DNA of 39,415 bases from Clostridia bacterium (GCA_017513195.1 JAFXGM010000013.1:1-39415); one strand, 5' to 3'. Shown: positions 1 through 8,345, counted from the first letter of the stretch. The notes: generated by a model from the sequence alone, not told the origin. A program made the numbers and translations.

Positions 1-574
1 CATAAACCATCACTTTTTCGATGCCATAGGTTTCTTTGTAATTTGGTATCGGCACGCATTCATCTTTTGCCTCTTGTAGCGCCGCCGCTACCGCTTTACC
101 GCTTTGGGCGTTCTCGCTTTCAGGGTTGTAGGTTTGGTCGGCGGACGGTATTTCAATACCTTCTATTGCTGCGGCAACCGCCTTACCACTTTGTGCGTTC
201 TCGCTTTCAGGGTTGTAAGTTTGGTCAACATTTCCGAGAATTTCGAGGCGCTCTTTTTCGGTAATTCCGTTAGCAGTTTTTATAATAAATTTCACACTAA
301 CATCATTTAATGTTGTGCTGACAAAATCGGGGATTTTAAATGTATCGCCACTTCCTCCGTAGGTATAGCCTATGGCATTAAATAGGTCAGCATATTCTGT
401 TGTGTTAAGTACTGAACCGTCACATAATAAAAACGCATTGGGTATCACACTACCACCAAAAGGTATAATCATACCTATCGGCGCGTAGGTCAAGGTTCTA
501 AGATATTGGTTATTTGAATTTTCAGCAGCGATTCGCTCGCTGTCTGTCATTTCTTTGGTTTGTTTTATTATCAT
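1..574 (-). CDS. Phage tail-collar fibre protein (3' end outside window)
   Basis: Reading frame open from an ATG at 574 to the window edge (191 codons seen), so the C-terminus is missing. The N-terminal part (about residues 30-90) carries a tail-collar-like pattern with PIGMIIPFGG, then FLLCDGS and a YGGSGDTFKIPD segment, as in phage tail collar domains (PF07484 type). Further on, a 20-residue unit, DQTYNPESENAQSGKAVAAA, occurs twice with a 29-residue period. Similar units are common in tail fibres of gut Firmicutes phages. Role inferred: distal tail fibre or receptor-binding component, last visible gene of the tail module. It starts 15 bp after the tail endopeptidase-type gene, with GGACGG as a weak ribosome site. 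Family call is fairly secure; receptor and full length are unknown. Confidence 0.8.
   Translation of the reverse strand, partial: MIIKQTKEMTDSERIAAENSNNQYLRTLTYAPIGMIIPFGGSVIPNAFLLCDGSVLNTTEYADLFNAIGYTYGGSGDTFKIPDFVSTTLNDVSVKFIIKTANGITEKERLEILGNVDQTYNPESENAQSGKAVAAAIEGIEIPSADQTYNPESENAQSGKAVAAALQEAKDECVPIPNYKETYGIEKVMVY
80..226 (-). repeat. In-frame 87-bp-period repeat in tail fibre gene
   Basis: Two 60-bp units (167-226 and 80-139) each encode the same 20 residues. They share an identical 23-bp core at 108-130 and 195-217. The period is 87 bp (29 codons), so copy-number change would keep the frame. Confidence 0.8.
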
Positions 575-588
575 ATTGCACCGTCCTT

Positions 589-2055
589 TTATTTTGTTAA
601 AATGCCTTGTATTATATTAAAAGTTCTAACACAATTATTATCGTCTTCGTCTTTCGTAACAAATTTTACTGTTTCTGTAAAACCTGTGCCTGTCTTTCCT
701 TCGTCAGTATCATGAACAAAAATATTTCCTGTTATGAGAGATACGTTTCTTGCAATTAGGTCAATGTACGCATCGTTTGCACTTGCTTTCAATGTCACGC
801 CATTTATTGCTTGAATTGAGAACTGTGTAAGAACGTCAAAAAGAACTCCGGTGGCATTATTTTCTCGCGAAGATATAGTTAATCCTGCATTATTGTTTAA
901 ATAAAACGTTAATCCATATCTTCCTGTTGATGTCTTACCAACCTTAATATAAAAATCATCTTTCGCTTCTTTAGATGTAAGTCTATCTACAAGCAACCCA
1001 AACGCTTCAAGGCTATTCACCGTCACCCATTTGCCGTTTTGCAGAACCTGAACAATAAAACAATCATCACCGTTCATCACAACCCTTTGAGTACCAGCTT
1101 TATTTGACGCAACAAAACCATCTTTGTGAGTTATTGAAACATTACTGTATTTTTCGCCTTGCTGCAAAGAGGTATTCGCCTTATCTTTCGCAGCATTTGC
1201 AGTTTCATTGGCCGTGTTTGCTATACGATCGGTTTCTATAGTAAGAGAAGCGTTATCACGAACAAACACGCCGACTGTAACATGATTCTTTGTGGGGTCA
1301 TCACACTCGGTGTAACTTATTATTCGGCTATTTACTACAATGCCGCTTAAGGTATCGTTAACGACGATATCGTCACCTAATACAAACCTATACGATTCGC
1401 CACCGATTGTTTTTTGTAAATCGGCAATATCTATATCGTAACTCCAGCCGTTCCCCTTCTGCCATGTGCGATGCACGCCCGTAAGATTTACGCCGTATGT
1501 AAAGGTTATGCCGCTATTGGTGCCGCGTCGTTTGGGTATATTAACTGTAAAATTATCAAAAGCAATTTCTACACCTAATTCTGACATCGCAATCAAAGCT
1601 TCGCGTGCAGTAACATTTTTGGCATCCCTTAAAGAAAAACTAACGGTTCCCAAATCTGCTGTTTCTCCGATCGAGAATATATCGCTTGCGGGCTCTTCGC
1701 TAACGGTTTTTGCTTCGTTTAGAATATCAACCGCAATTTCACGGACAGTACCAACAAAACTGTAGCCGTTAGGCAACGTATAATCTGCCAACCTGTAAGA
1801 TATATGTTCAGCTGTAACCTGCGTAATATTGTTATTGCCACTGTCACCGTCAATGCCCGCGATATCAAAATACTGACCGTTATATAAGAAAATGTTGTTT
1901 TCGCTAATATACCTAAATACAGTATCGTTATTTACTATAGAAAACGAAAGTGTGTACTCACGCATCAGCTCTTCGGTCTTTTCAATATCAAAGGCTTTGG
2001 ATGTAGAACCCAAAGCCTTAAAGTTATTATTTAAAATTTTTATTCTATCCGACAT
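589..2055 (-). CDS. Phage tail protein, endopeptidase-type (Tal/gp18-like)
   Basis: 488 aa. The N-terminal 210 residues follow the phage minor structural/prophage tail endopeptidase pattern (TIGR01665/PF06605 type): an early EYTLSFSI stretch, then EHISYRLADY, and a Trp-rich ending near WQKGNGWSYD. This domain forms the hub below the distal tail protein in siphoviruses. The middle part (about 260-330) is rich in Ala/Asn and likely helical; the C-terminal 150 residues are beta-rich with no recognised enzyme motif. The start is fixed by an AGGGAGG site inside the last codons of the upstream gene; stop and start are separated by one base, implying translational coupling. Position between Dit and the collar fibre fits a tail-tip baseplate protein. 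Whether it keeps peptidase activity cannot be read from the sequence. Confidence 0.8.
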   Translation of the reverse strand: MSDRIKILNNNFKALGSTSKAFDIEKTEELMREYTLSFSIVNNDTVFRYISENNIFLYNGQYFDIAGIDGDSGNNNITQVTAEHISYRLADYTLPNGYSFVGTVREIAVDILNEAKTVSEEPASDIFSIGETADLGTVSFSLRDAKNVTAREALIAMSELGVEIAFDNFTVNIPKRRGTNSGITFTYGVNLTGVHRTWQKGNGWSYDIDIADLQKTIGGESYRFVLGDDIVVNDTLSGIVVNSRIISYTECDDPTKNHVTVGVFVRDNASLTIETDRIANTANETANAAKDKANTSLQQGEKYSNVSITHKDGFVASNKAGTQRVVMNGDDCFIVQVLQNGKWVTVNSLEAFGLLVDRLTSKEAKDDFYIKVGKTSTGRYGLTFYLNNNAGLTISSRENNATGVLFDVLTQFSIQAINGVTLKASANDAYIDLIARNVSLITGNIFVHDTDEGKTGTGFTETVKFVTKDEDDNNCVRTFNIIQGILTK

Positions 2056-2056
2056 A

Positions 2057-2875
2057 TTATCCTCCCTTCGTTATTTGCATTTCAACTATTACCGTAATTG
2101 AGTTTGGATACTCACCAATATCATCTTGTAATACCTGCAATGCAATGTTGCCCGACTCAAATTCAAAGAAATCGTCCGCCGTATTATCAATAAATTCGTA
2201 AAGATTTTCGCCGTCTGACAATCGCGTTATTGTTTCGCTATTGCAGTCAACTGCAATTCCGTCAAACATACTTGTGTTAATTTTTAAGCTTTGCGCGCCG
2301 TATGTAAGTGTTATGCCGTTTTGAATATTACCTATTATTTTTATAATGGGCTTCACAGGCAAACCTGAATTTACAAACCGCATAACACCGCTTGAGGTAA
2401 ATTCTTTTACAAATTGATTCACATCGCGCTCACAATTAACCCACAGCAACTGTTCGGGTGTTAAAACCGTGCCATCCTCTAAAATTTGCCACGGCGGGTT
2501 ACACTCGAACTGCAGGTCACCTATATGACGGTCGTCAACATTTTCAAGGTCAATGGCATCATATATTTTTGCTAAATAATAACGATCGGGAGCGTTGCCG
2601 AAAACAAGCCTTTTCGGTGTGCCGTCGTTATGTAACCACGCTATTATTTTTTCACGGTTTGCACGAAGGTCTGCGTAATTGCCGTCAAAATAAATCGGTA
2701 GTGTAATTACTCGCACTTCGTGACCGCCAATATTAAAATCAATAACACCATCAAGGCCGGGCACTTCTTGAACATATTTACGAGTGGCAGGCAATATCGA
2801 GTGCCGCTCGGTGCCGCAGGTAATATCAAAAACACCTGACTCTATGCCGCCAAAACTAAACTCGTTTGATTTCAC
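2057..2875 (-). CDS. Distal tail protein (Dit, Sipho_tail family)
   Basis: 272 aa. The order of elements matches siphovirus distal tail proteins (PF05709 type): an N-terminal FGGIESGVFDIT segment, VPGLDGVIDF, a GGHEVRVITLPIYF strand pair, a helix with REKIIAWLHNDG, and a YYLAKIYD/DLQFECNPPW end to the first domain. The C-terminal part (about 150-272) is a galectin-like beta region. Dit forms the hexameric ring joining tail tube to baseplate. It starts at a GTG overlapping the end of the tape-measure gene by 20 bp, with AAGGAG about 11 bases upstream. Gene order tape measure - Dit - endopeptidase is diagnostic of siphoviruses. Confidence 0.88.
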   Translation of the reverse strand: MKSNEFSFGGIESGVFDITCGTERHSILPATRKYVQEVPGLDGVIDFNIGGHEVRVITLPIYFDGNYADLRANREKIIAWLHNDGTPKRLVFGNAPDRYYLAKIYDAIDLENVDDRHIGDLQFECNPPWQILEDGTVLTPEQLLWVNCERDVNQFVKEFTSSGVMRFVNSGLPVKPIIKIIGNIQNGITLTYGAQSLKINTSMFDGIAVDCNSETITRLSDGENLYEFIDNTADDFFEFESGNIALQVLQDDIGEYPNSITVIVEMQITKGG

Positions 2876-5540
2876 CGCCTGAACGTCTCCTTCCGTAAAT
2901 GTTATCTGACATCAATACAGATGCCGACGGTACAATCGCTTTTGCCACTGTTTTATTACCAATTTGAAGAACAGTAACCTGCTGACGTGCACCGTAGTTG
3001 TAAGAATTATTGGTTGTGCTGTTGTTTGTAGTTGTGTTATTATTAACCGCTTGTTGACCTGTAGCACGTGCCATTTCCATTGATACATCGTGAGGAATTA
3101 TCTGGGTGCCGCGAGGCAAATTAAGAATTTCGCCGCCTTCTTCGTTGATGCGGGTAAGACCGCCGCGCCAGAAGTTGGTGCCTTTAGCATTGCCTTCGGG
3201 AGCAAGCTTAAACATATCGTCATGATTAAGAACGGCGTGAGTTTGAGTTTTCAATATCGCACCATCAGTTTCTATTGGTTCTTTTGCTTTTTTCCTGAGT
3301 TCTTCCAATTCTTTTTCGGCTTTTTCTTTTTCTTCATCCGCAGCATCAATTTGTTTTTGTAATTCGTCTAAATAATCCGATGTTTGCTGTTGTAAAATTT
3401 TTAGTTTTGCTTCTCGCGCAGCGTTTAACTTTTCAGTTTCATCCTCTATAAAACTATCTAAAGATTCTAACCTATCATCATAACCTTGCTGTGCTATTTC
3501 ATTCTTTTGATTTTCGAGTTCAATGACCGCGTCATATTCCTCGTTGATTTGATCGCGTTTTGCCTCACTTTCTTTTTCTATTGTTTCTTTTCGATTTTCG
3601 AGTTCTTTTATTTGTAATTGCCGTTGTTCTTCAACTCGTTCATCCTCAAGTTCGCGAAGAAATTCGTTGTACTCTGTTTCAGCATCAACCTTTTCGGCGT
3701 AAGTTTTGGCATCACGAATATCGTTTTGCAGTTTGGTCAGCTTCTTTTGATTTTCTCGCTCTTTTTCTGCTTTTTCGTCTGCCTCGGTAAGAGCATTGAG
3801 TTCATCTATTTGTTTTTGAATTGCTGCTATTTGAGCATTTTCTTCAATATCAATATTAGAAAGTTTAAGCTTTCTTTCCGCCTCTAACTGCTTGATGCGT
3901 TCCTCGTGAGCTTTTTTATACAAATCGCGTTCGTTTTCTATAGCCTTTTTAGTGGCGTCTAATTTTTCATCCAGTAAATCTATTTCTTTGTCATAATATT
4001 CATTTGCAGAATTTATCTTTTCTTCTTGTGTGCTTTCATAGGCTGCCATTTCTTTTTCAAGATTTTCTATTTCTAACTCAAAAGCTTTATTAGATTCTTC
4101 TATAAGACCATCATATTTTTCGTCAATTCTCTCAAGTCGCTCCTCTCTGAGTTTATCTGCTATAGCAAATAATGCTGCATACCAAATAGCAACCGTAGCC
4201 ATTGCCGAACCGGCTGTTTTTGCTGAACTACTCATTTTTTTAAAACTATTAGAAGTCTTTATAGCTGCTTTTGAAGTTTTTGTAAGAGCTGCAGAGTGTG
4301 CTCCCTCTGCAGCGGTAGCTTTTACAGTTTCGGCTGTTTTAGCTTTATACGCCGCTTTAAGTTTTGCTACGCCCGACACTATTTTACTGCTAACAGTAAG
4401 CACGGGAGACAACACAGCAGCAAGAGCTGTAACCGCTAATGTAGTTTTTGTCACCCATGGTGGCGCATCCGCTATTGCATTAACAACCGAGATTATTGCT
4501 TCAGCCATGCTTTCTGCTGCTTCAGTAAGTTCGGCTGCGTTTTCACTAAAGGCTTTACCAAGTGCTGCAGTAACCTTTGCTTTGGTTTTATCGATAACAT
4601 CATTAAGGGCGTTAGCTCCGTCAACTGCATCCTGCGACATAATAAGTCCTAAATTTTCCGCCTCTTTACCAAGTTCGCGCAATGCCGCTCCACCATCATC
4701 CACAATACCCGCTAGGTCATTGGCTGATTTACCAAATATAAGCATTGCCAATTGATCGCGTTCAGTTTCGTTTTTAACTTTAGACAGAGCGTCTAAAACC
4801 TCATAAAACACCTCGGTAACACCTTTTGTTTCGCCGGTGACTTTTTTTGTTGATACTCCTAATGTTTCCCAAGCACCCTTAACCTCTGCTGATGTACTAA
4901 TCATGTTTTTAGTCATCTTACGAAGTGCACCGGTCATATCATTAAGTTCAACATCTATTAGGTCGGATGCGTATTTAAATTTTTGTATTTCCTCGGTTGT
5001 TAGGCCAGTTTGTTTTGCAAGAGTATTAAGTTCATCGGCGTTTTGACCTGCTTTTACAAGACCTACGCCAATTGCCGTCAATCCGGCCGCCGCCACTGTT
5101 GATAGTGTCCTTGTCTTACTCGCGAATGTGTCGAGTTTTTGAGCAGTTTTATCTGATATAATAGCCATATCATCCAATTTTTTGGAATATAAATCGATAC
5201 TTGCTTTTGTACGGTCCATTTCATTCTTCACCGTATACATTTTCTTTGCAAGTTCTTCTGCCGCTTTAGAGCTTTCACCGTTAGCGACTACCTCTTCATC
5301 ATAGGCTTTTTTTAAAATATCAAGTTTTTGTTTCTGCAGGGATAGTTTATCGTTAAGTGACTCAACACGCTTTTTTAATCCTTCAGAGCTATTACCCCAA
5401 TCGTCCATTAGCGCCGCAGTAGCCTGAAAGCCTGTTTCTATATGCTTAATGCCTGCGTTAAGGTCGGTAATTCCCTTTTTCCATTCGGTAGTATCTAATC
5501 CGACCCGCGCCATTAGGTCGTTTGCATAATCAGATGGCAT
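2856..5540 (-). CDS. Tail tape measure protein
   Basis: 894 aa. The first 130 residues are helical; residues about 140-330 match the conserved tape-measure module (LAKQTGLTTEEIQKFKYAS, then LAMLIFGKSANDLAGI). A hydrophobic Ala-rich part with possible membrane helices follows (about 365-470), then a long, highly charged coiled coil (about 470-740). The C-terminal 120 residues contain an Asn/Thr-rich linker near NNNTTTNNSTTNNS. In siphoviruses this protein sets tail length and enters the host membrane with the DNA. At roughly 0.15 nm per residue the tail would be about 130 nm (inference). Ribosome site AAGGAA precedes the ATG. It is the largest gene of the window and directly follows the chaperone pair, as in lambda-like modules. 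Confidence 0.92.
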   Translation of the reverse strand: MPSDYANDLMARVGLDTTEWKKGITDLNAGIKHIETGFQATAALMDDWGNSSEGLKKRVESLNDKLSLQKQKLDILKKAYDEEVVANGESSKAAEELAKKMYTVKNEMDRTKASIDLYSKKLDDMAIISDKTAQKLDTFASKTRTLSTVAAAGLTAIGVGLVKAGQNADELNTLAKQTGLTTEEIQKFKYASDLIDVELNDMTGALRKMTKNMISTSAEVKGAWETLGVSTKKVTGETKGVTEVFYEVLDALSKVKNETERDQLAMLIFGKSANDLAGIVDDGGAALRELGKEAENLGLIMSQDAVDGANALNDVIDKTKAKVTAALGKAFSENAAELTEAAESMAEAIISVVNAIADAPPWVTKTTLAVTALAAVLSPVLTVSSKIVSGVAKLKAAYKAKTAETVKATAAEGAHSAALTKTSKAAIKTSNSFKKMSSSAKTAGSAMATVAIWYAALFAIADKLREERLERIDEKYDGLIEESNKAFELEIENLEKEMAAYESTQEEKINSANEYYDKEIDLLDEKLDATKKAIENERDLYKKAHEERIKQLEAERKLKLSNIDIEENAQIAAIQKQIDELNALTEADEKAEKERENQKKLTKLQNDIRDAKTYAEKVDAETEYNEFLRELEDERVEEQRQLQIKELENRKETIEKESEAKRDQINEEYDAVIELENQKNEIAQQGYDDRLESLDSFIEDETEKLNAAREAKLKILQQQTSDYLDELQKQIDAADEEKEKAEKELEELRKKAKEPIETDGAILKTQTHAVLNHDDMFKLAPEGNAKGTNFWRGGLTRINEEGGEILNLPRGTQIIPHDVSMEMARATGQQAVNNNTTTNNSTTNNSYNYGARQQVTVLQIGNKTVAKAIVPSASVLMSDNIYGRRRSGGEIKRV

Positions 5541-5557
5541 ATTTTATATTCCTTTCC

Positions 5558-6186
5558 TTAAAATATTTTATCTGCCCAAGCGGCCTGCCTGGCTTTAACC
5601 TTGCGGTATTTTTTGCCGTCGCGAATAACAATGTTTTCATCGTCATTTTGCGTTGCTTCACTGGTTTGTGCATTGACTGTTTTTTGTGCCTTCTTGGCCT
5701 TTCTGTAATGAAAGAAGTAATAAGGCAAAAGACGGTCAATATCGCAATTGTCAAGCATTTCAAGCGTATACGCGGGCAACAGACGAATGAATTGCTCTTC
5801 TAATTCAAAAAGCCAATCATACGGCAACGAAAATTCGTCAAATTCTATTTCGTTGCCGCCGGCACGTTTGGGAGACTTACCCCATTCTCTTTCATCATAT
5901 TCATTACTCTTGTGATTATCTGCCCAGCCACTGCAAGCAGTTGTTCGACATCGGTATGTTTGAGTAATGTCCTCTTATTTGCTTTTTTACCAAATTTGCT
6001 AAAGCAGTTACCGTAAAACTCACATACAAATTCGGTGATTATATCAATATTAGATTCATCTAATGTGTTTACGTCCCTAATTTTTACCGCACGTTTCAAA
6101 AAATCCCACGATATACGGTCTTGTTTATATGTTTTTATAAGTTCATTGTTTTTATTGTAAAAATGTAATTCTATTGGAGTAGACAT
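5558..6186 (-). CDS. Tail assembly chaperone, -1 frameshift product (gpGT-like)
   Basis: Predicted fusion of about 209 aa: the first 107 codons of the short chaperone, a -1 shift at 5866-5872, then a second frame that stays open to 5558. The extension begins RAGGNEIEFDEF and continues through LPYDWLFELEEQF to a basic end. The downstream frame has no ATG and no ribosome site near its only possible TTG, which itself lies inside the stimulatory stem, so independent translation is unlikely. In lambda the G and GT proteins bind the tape measure and recruit tail tube subunits; position directly before the tape-measure gene fits. The protein family is called from context, size and the frameshift rather than from strong sequence motifs. 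Confidence 0.8.
5822..5872 (-). promoter_or_regulatory. Programmed -1 ribosomal frameshift signal
   Basis: On the minus strand a slippery heptamer C CCA AAC (5872-5866) lies in the correct zero frame of the short chaperone. A 7-base spacer follows, then a perfect 11-bp stem, CGGCAACGAAA (5858-5848) with TTTCGTTGCCG (5832-5822), around a 15-base loop containing the zero-frame TAG. All three classical elements are present, and the -1 frame is open across the site. Confidence 0.9.
5845..6186 (-). CDS. Tail assembly chaperone, short form (gpG-like)
   Basis: 113 aa from the ATG at 6186, which has AAGGAG six bases upstream. A longer frame upstream to 6228 runs into a terminator-like hairpin and is rejected as a start. 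The protein begins STPIELHFYNKNNE, has a helical core (ITEFVCEFYGNCFSK) and ends PNVPAATK. Small helical proteins at this position, between the major tail protein and tape measure, are tail assembly chaperones. Most ribosomes would stop here; the rest shift to make the long form. Confidence 0.78.
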   Translation of the reverse strand: MSTPIELHFYNKNNELIKTYKQDRISWDFLKRAVKIRDVNTLDESNIDIITEFVCEFYGNCFSKFGKKANKRTLLKHTDVEQLLAVAGQIITRVMNMMKENGVSLPNVPAATK

Positions 6187-6202
6187 TCTTATTCTCCTTG
6201 TC

Positions 6203-6237
6203 AAAATAAAGGGACTGCGCACATTCACAGTCCCTTT
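6203..6237 (-). terminator. Hairpin after major tail gene
   Basis: On the minus strand, AAAGGGACTG and CAGTCCCTTT form a 10-bp stem with a 10-base loop, followed by ATTTTG. It sits between the major tail gene and the chaperone start. The short T tail suggests partial termination or message protection rather than a full stop, since the tail genes downstream must still be transcribed. Confidence 0.65.
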
Positions 6238-6251
6238 AGCTTAAAATTTAA

Positions 6252-6962
6252 TTATTCTTGTGTATTTTCGCCGTCATCTACAGGTTCGCCGTCATCTACA
6301 GGTTCGCCGTCATCAGCTGAAGCAGCGGCTGCAGCCGCTGCTTGAACCTCTGGCGGAGTCTGAACCGCGCTAAACCAAGTTCCTGCACCGGTGAATTTTT
6401 CATCGGTAGTATCGGCAAAAACGCCTTTAACGCCGCTAACGGTATTTTCATCAACCTGGAATTCGTGCTCGGTAACAACTGCCGAATAGGTTAAATCTAC
6501 CGTATGTACGGTGATGTTATCCTCGCGGGTGTGAGCTACCTGTGAGCCAATAGCAAACTTGCCCTTAAGGTAGTTAAAGTAACGGTAGCCGCCGTCACCA
6601 AGCTCCATTCTGCCAAGCAGTGCCGCCCAGGGTGTTTTTTCGGCAGAGCCTGTATCATAAAATAGACCTTTTTCAGCATCATAAGGCTTGCCCGTAAGCT
6701 TTGACGCTAACGAGCAGGGGACACCTGATACTGTAATTTTAACGTTAGTGTCGCCCTCTACAATAGTAACAAATCTCGGCTTGTTATCATAATGGCGCTT
6801 TACTGTGTTTTGCGCGGTTTCGTGTGCAACCTCGGCCGCAGGTGCCAAAAATACAGGCTTGTCAGCCTCGTATTTTTCTGCATCATCTTGCTTAACTAAA
6901 GCATAGTGCATTTTATCGCAACCGATAAGCTCGCCGTAGATATCGTTTGTCTTATTTTCCAT
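6252..6962 (-). CDS. Major tail tube protein (phi13 family)
   Basis: 236 aa. The N-terminal part (IYGELIGCDKMHYALVKQD), a central KLTGKPYDAEKGLFYDTGSA and a later YFNYLKGKFAIGS are typical of phi13-type major tail proteins (PF04630/TIGR01603 type). It polymerises into the tail tube around the tape measure. The C-terminus changes character after about residue 205: an Ala-rich stretch and then DDGEPV repeats encoded by an 18-bp tandem repeat, an acidic surface tag not needed for the tube fold. It starts 4 bp after the upstream gene. A hairpin follows the gene, consistent with a need for higher expression than its neighbours. Confidence 0.88.
   Translation of the reverse strand: MENKTNDIYGELIGCDKMHYALVKQDDAEKYEADKPVFLAPAAEVAHETAQNTVKRHYDNKPRFVTIVEGDTNVKITVSGVPCSLASKLTGKPYDAEKGLFYDTGSAEKTPWAALLGRMELGDGGYRYFNYLKGKFAIGSQVAHTREDNITVHTVDLTYSAVVTEHEFQVDENTVSGVKGVFADTTDEKFTGAGTWFSAVQTPPEVQAAAAAAASADDGEPVDDGEPVDDGENTQE
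6271..6314 (-). repeat. 18-bp tandem repeat at end of major tail gene
   Basis: The unit CCGTCATCTACAGGTTCG (plus strand) occurs at 6271-6288 and 6289-6306, followed by a partial third copy to 6314. It encodes the acidic DGEPVD repeat in frame. Confidence 0.85.
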
Positions 6963-6965
6963 AAC

Positions 6966-7340
6966 TCAATTACCTCTACTTTCGTATAAAATAAAATCAC
7001 TTCGCCAACCAAAGTGACCTGAATCGTTTTTACGCGGTATTCTACCGCTATTTACCCTTGTAAACCCTGCAGTGAGCGCCGCTTTAATAATTTTGTCCGG
7101 TATGCTTTGCATAACCGATATATCGCGATAAAACAGGCTGAATTGCACCTTTGGTATGCACGAGCGTTCTTTGTTGTCTGCCGATGAAGCGCTCGGCTCG
7201 GATACCAAGAAATACACAATGTATGTATCGGGCAGCTCGCCGCGCTTTTTTACATCCCAAAACTCAAACTCATACGGTATTTTTGTTTCTTCAAAAACCG
7301 CAGTCAAAGCAGTTTCGGCGGCATCTATCCATTTACTCAA
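6966..7340 (-). CDS. Tail terminator/completion protein
   Basis: About 124 aa from a TTG at 7340 that overlaps the stop of the previous gene; AGGGA lies seven bases upstream. A GTG at 7355 is the alternative start and lacks a good ribosome site. The sequence has an N-terminal helix (KWIDAAETALTAVFEET), then beta strands (YEFEFWDV, TYIVYFLV, VQFSLFYRD) and a second helix, the alpha/beta order of neck tail-completion proteins. Its place between the HK97 gp10-like gene and the major tail protein supports a role in ending tail growth and joining tail to head. The specific family was not identified. Confidence 0.65.
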   Translation of the reverse strand: MSKWIDAAETALTAVFEETKIPYEFEFWDVKKRGELPDTYIVYFLVSEPSASSADNKERSCIPKVQFSLFYRDISVMQSIPDKIIKAALTAGFTRVNSGRIPRKNDSGHFGWRSDFILYESRGN

Positions 7341-7773
7341 TTGGCATTCCCTCACTTTTTAATACTTTTTTAACAGTTGAATTTATCGGTTTGCGGTTAT
7401 TGTCAACTGCAGGTCTGATAAACGGATCTGGGAACTCGGGTGAGTGACCGTCGCCATATTCCTGAAACACACCTTCAAACGCTTCGGGGTGTTTATCCAA
7501 ATCTATACCCACCTGACCGTAAATGTAATTGCCCTGTTGTTTTGCGCCCACAACCTCAATAGCATTTACAACATCACCTGTAAGACGATGCCTTTCAGCG
7601 CCTTCACGCATTGATTTCTCAATAATAGGCAAAGTAGCATCGACCGCTTTTTTGCAGGCTGCGTCTACATTCTTGCCCGCCGCTTCTATTTTCTTAAAAA
7701 ATTCTTCTACGCCCGAAACGCTGAATTTTGCCGATAAGGCAGTTTTGCCATAGCTTGATTTTTTCCACGCCAT
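7333..7773 (-). CDS. HK97 gp10-like tail-component protein
   Basis: 146 aa from the ATG at 7773 (GAGG about eight bases upstream); an in-frame TTG at 7779 is less likely. FSVSGVEEFFKKIEAAGKNVDAA, a KAVDATLPIIEKSMREGA helix and a C-terminal FQEYGDGH..PDPFIRPA pattern are characteristic of HK97 gp10-like proteins (PF04883 type). These sit in the neck between head and tail. The start overlaps the end of the head-closure gene and its end overlaps the tail-completion gene, so the connector block is translationally coupled. Confidence 0.87.
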   Translation of the reverse strand: MAWKKSSYGKTALSAKFSVSGVEEFFKKIEAAGKNVDAACKKAVDATLPIIEKSMREGAERHRLTGDVVNAIEVVGAKQQGNYIYGQVGIDLDKHPEAFEGVFQEYGDGHSPEFPDPFIRPAVDNNRKPINSTVKKVLKSEGMPIE

Positions 7774-7775
7774 AA

Positions 7776-8060
7776 TCAACCCTCATCAGCAAGATACAAT
7801 TCAATTTCGTCGCCAACAGTATGTGTGCGATAAATTTTATATCTCTTGTTCTTATATTCAGCAATAGTTTCACCACTGTATTCGTGCGACCAGACATTAA
7901 GCTTATATTCGGCTTTAATGCCGCTTGCTTCAGCAGAAAAAAATTCTCTGCGGCCGACATTATACTCAGTGCAAAATATTGTGTTTCGCGTTTCTTTTTC
8001 GGTGCGGTTAAATCCATTGCCGCTTGACGCAATTGTTATTAAGGTTACTTGTTCTTGCAT
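7776..8060 (-). CDS. Head closure / head-tail adaptor protein
   Basis: 94 aa, mostly beta strands: an early VTLITI, then FCTEYNVGRREFFSA, IKAEYKLNVWSHEYSGE, and a terminal KRYKIYRTHTVGDEIELYLAD. This strand order is typical of SPP1 gp16/HK97-type head closure proteins (PF05521 type), which plug the portal after DNA packaging. It overlaps the preceding connector gene by 16 bp. Confidence 0.75.
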   Translation of the reverse strand: MQEQVTLITIASSGNGFNRTEKETRNTIFCTEYNVGRREFFSAEASGIKAEYKLNVWSHEYSGETIAEYKNKRYKIYRTHTVGDEIELYLADEG

Positions 8061-8335
8061 CGGTAATCACCACACAAAGCCATAGAATCACGCAGCCTGA
8101 TATACGCTACTTGCCATTCGGGGCCGCGCTGCAAAAAGTTGTATATCCATTTGCAGTAAAATTCTACACAGGATAATGTTAAAGCGTCATAACTGTTAGG
8201 GTCGCTTGGGTTTACTTTGTCGGTATTGATGCCGACCCTGCGCATATCGAGCAGGGCGGCACTAATATTTTTTTGAATATCATCGTTAAGAACATCGCCT
8301 GTCATTCTCAACGATTTCTTAACTTGTATAATCAT
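8045..8335 (-). CDS. Head-tail connector protein (gp6-like)
   Basis: 96 aa, almost all helical: LNDDIQKNISAALLDMRRVGI, then DALTLSCVEFYCKWIYNF and AYIRLRDSMALCGDY. This is the usual size and pattern of the HK97 gp6-like connector (PF05135 type) that docks on the portal. The gene follows the major capsid gene by 10 bp, with AAGGTGA before the ATG. Confidence 0.78.
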   Translation of the reverse strand: MIIQVKKSLRMTGDVLNDDIQKNISAALLDMRRVGINTDKVNPSDPNSYDALTLSCVEFYCKWIYNFLQRGPEWQVAYIRLRDSMALCGDYRCKNK

Positions 8336-8345
8336 TTAAATCACC

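Noticed and set aside
80-226. CRISPR-like spaced repeats
   Set aside because: The two units are in frame within a tail fibre gene and encode the same peptide; no spacers of uniform length and no cas genes.
1-574. Variable region of a diversity-generating retroelement in the tail fibre
   Set aside because: No reverse transcriptase, template repeat or adenine-biased variable segment is visible in the window.
5530-5763. 77-codon minus-strand frame between tape measure and chaperone
   Set aside because: It overlaps the open -1 frame of the chaperone fusion, which is supported by a full frameshift signal.
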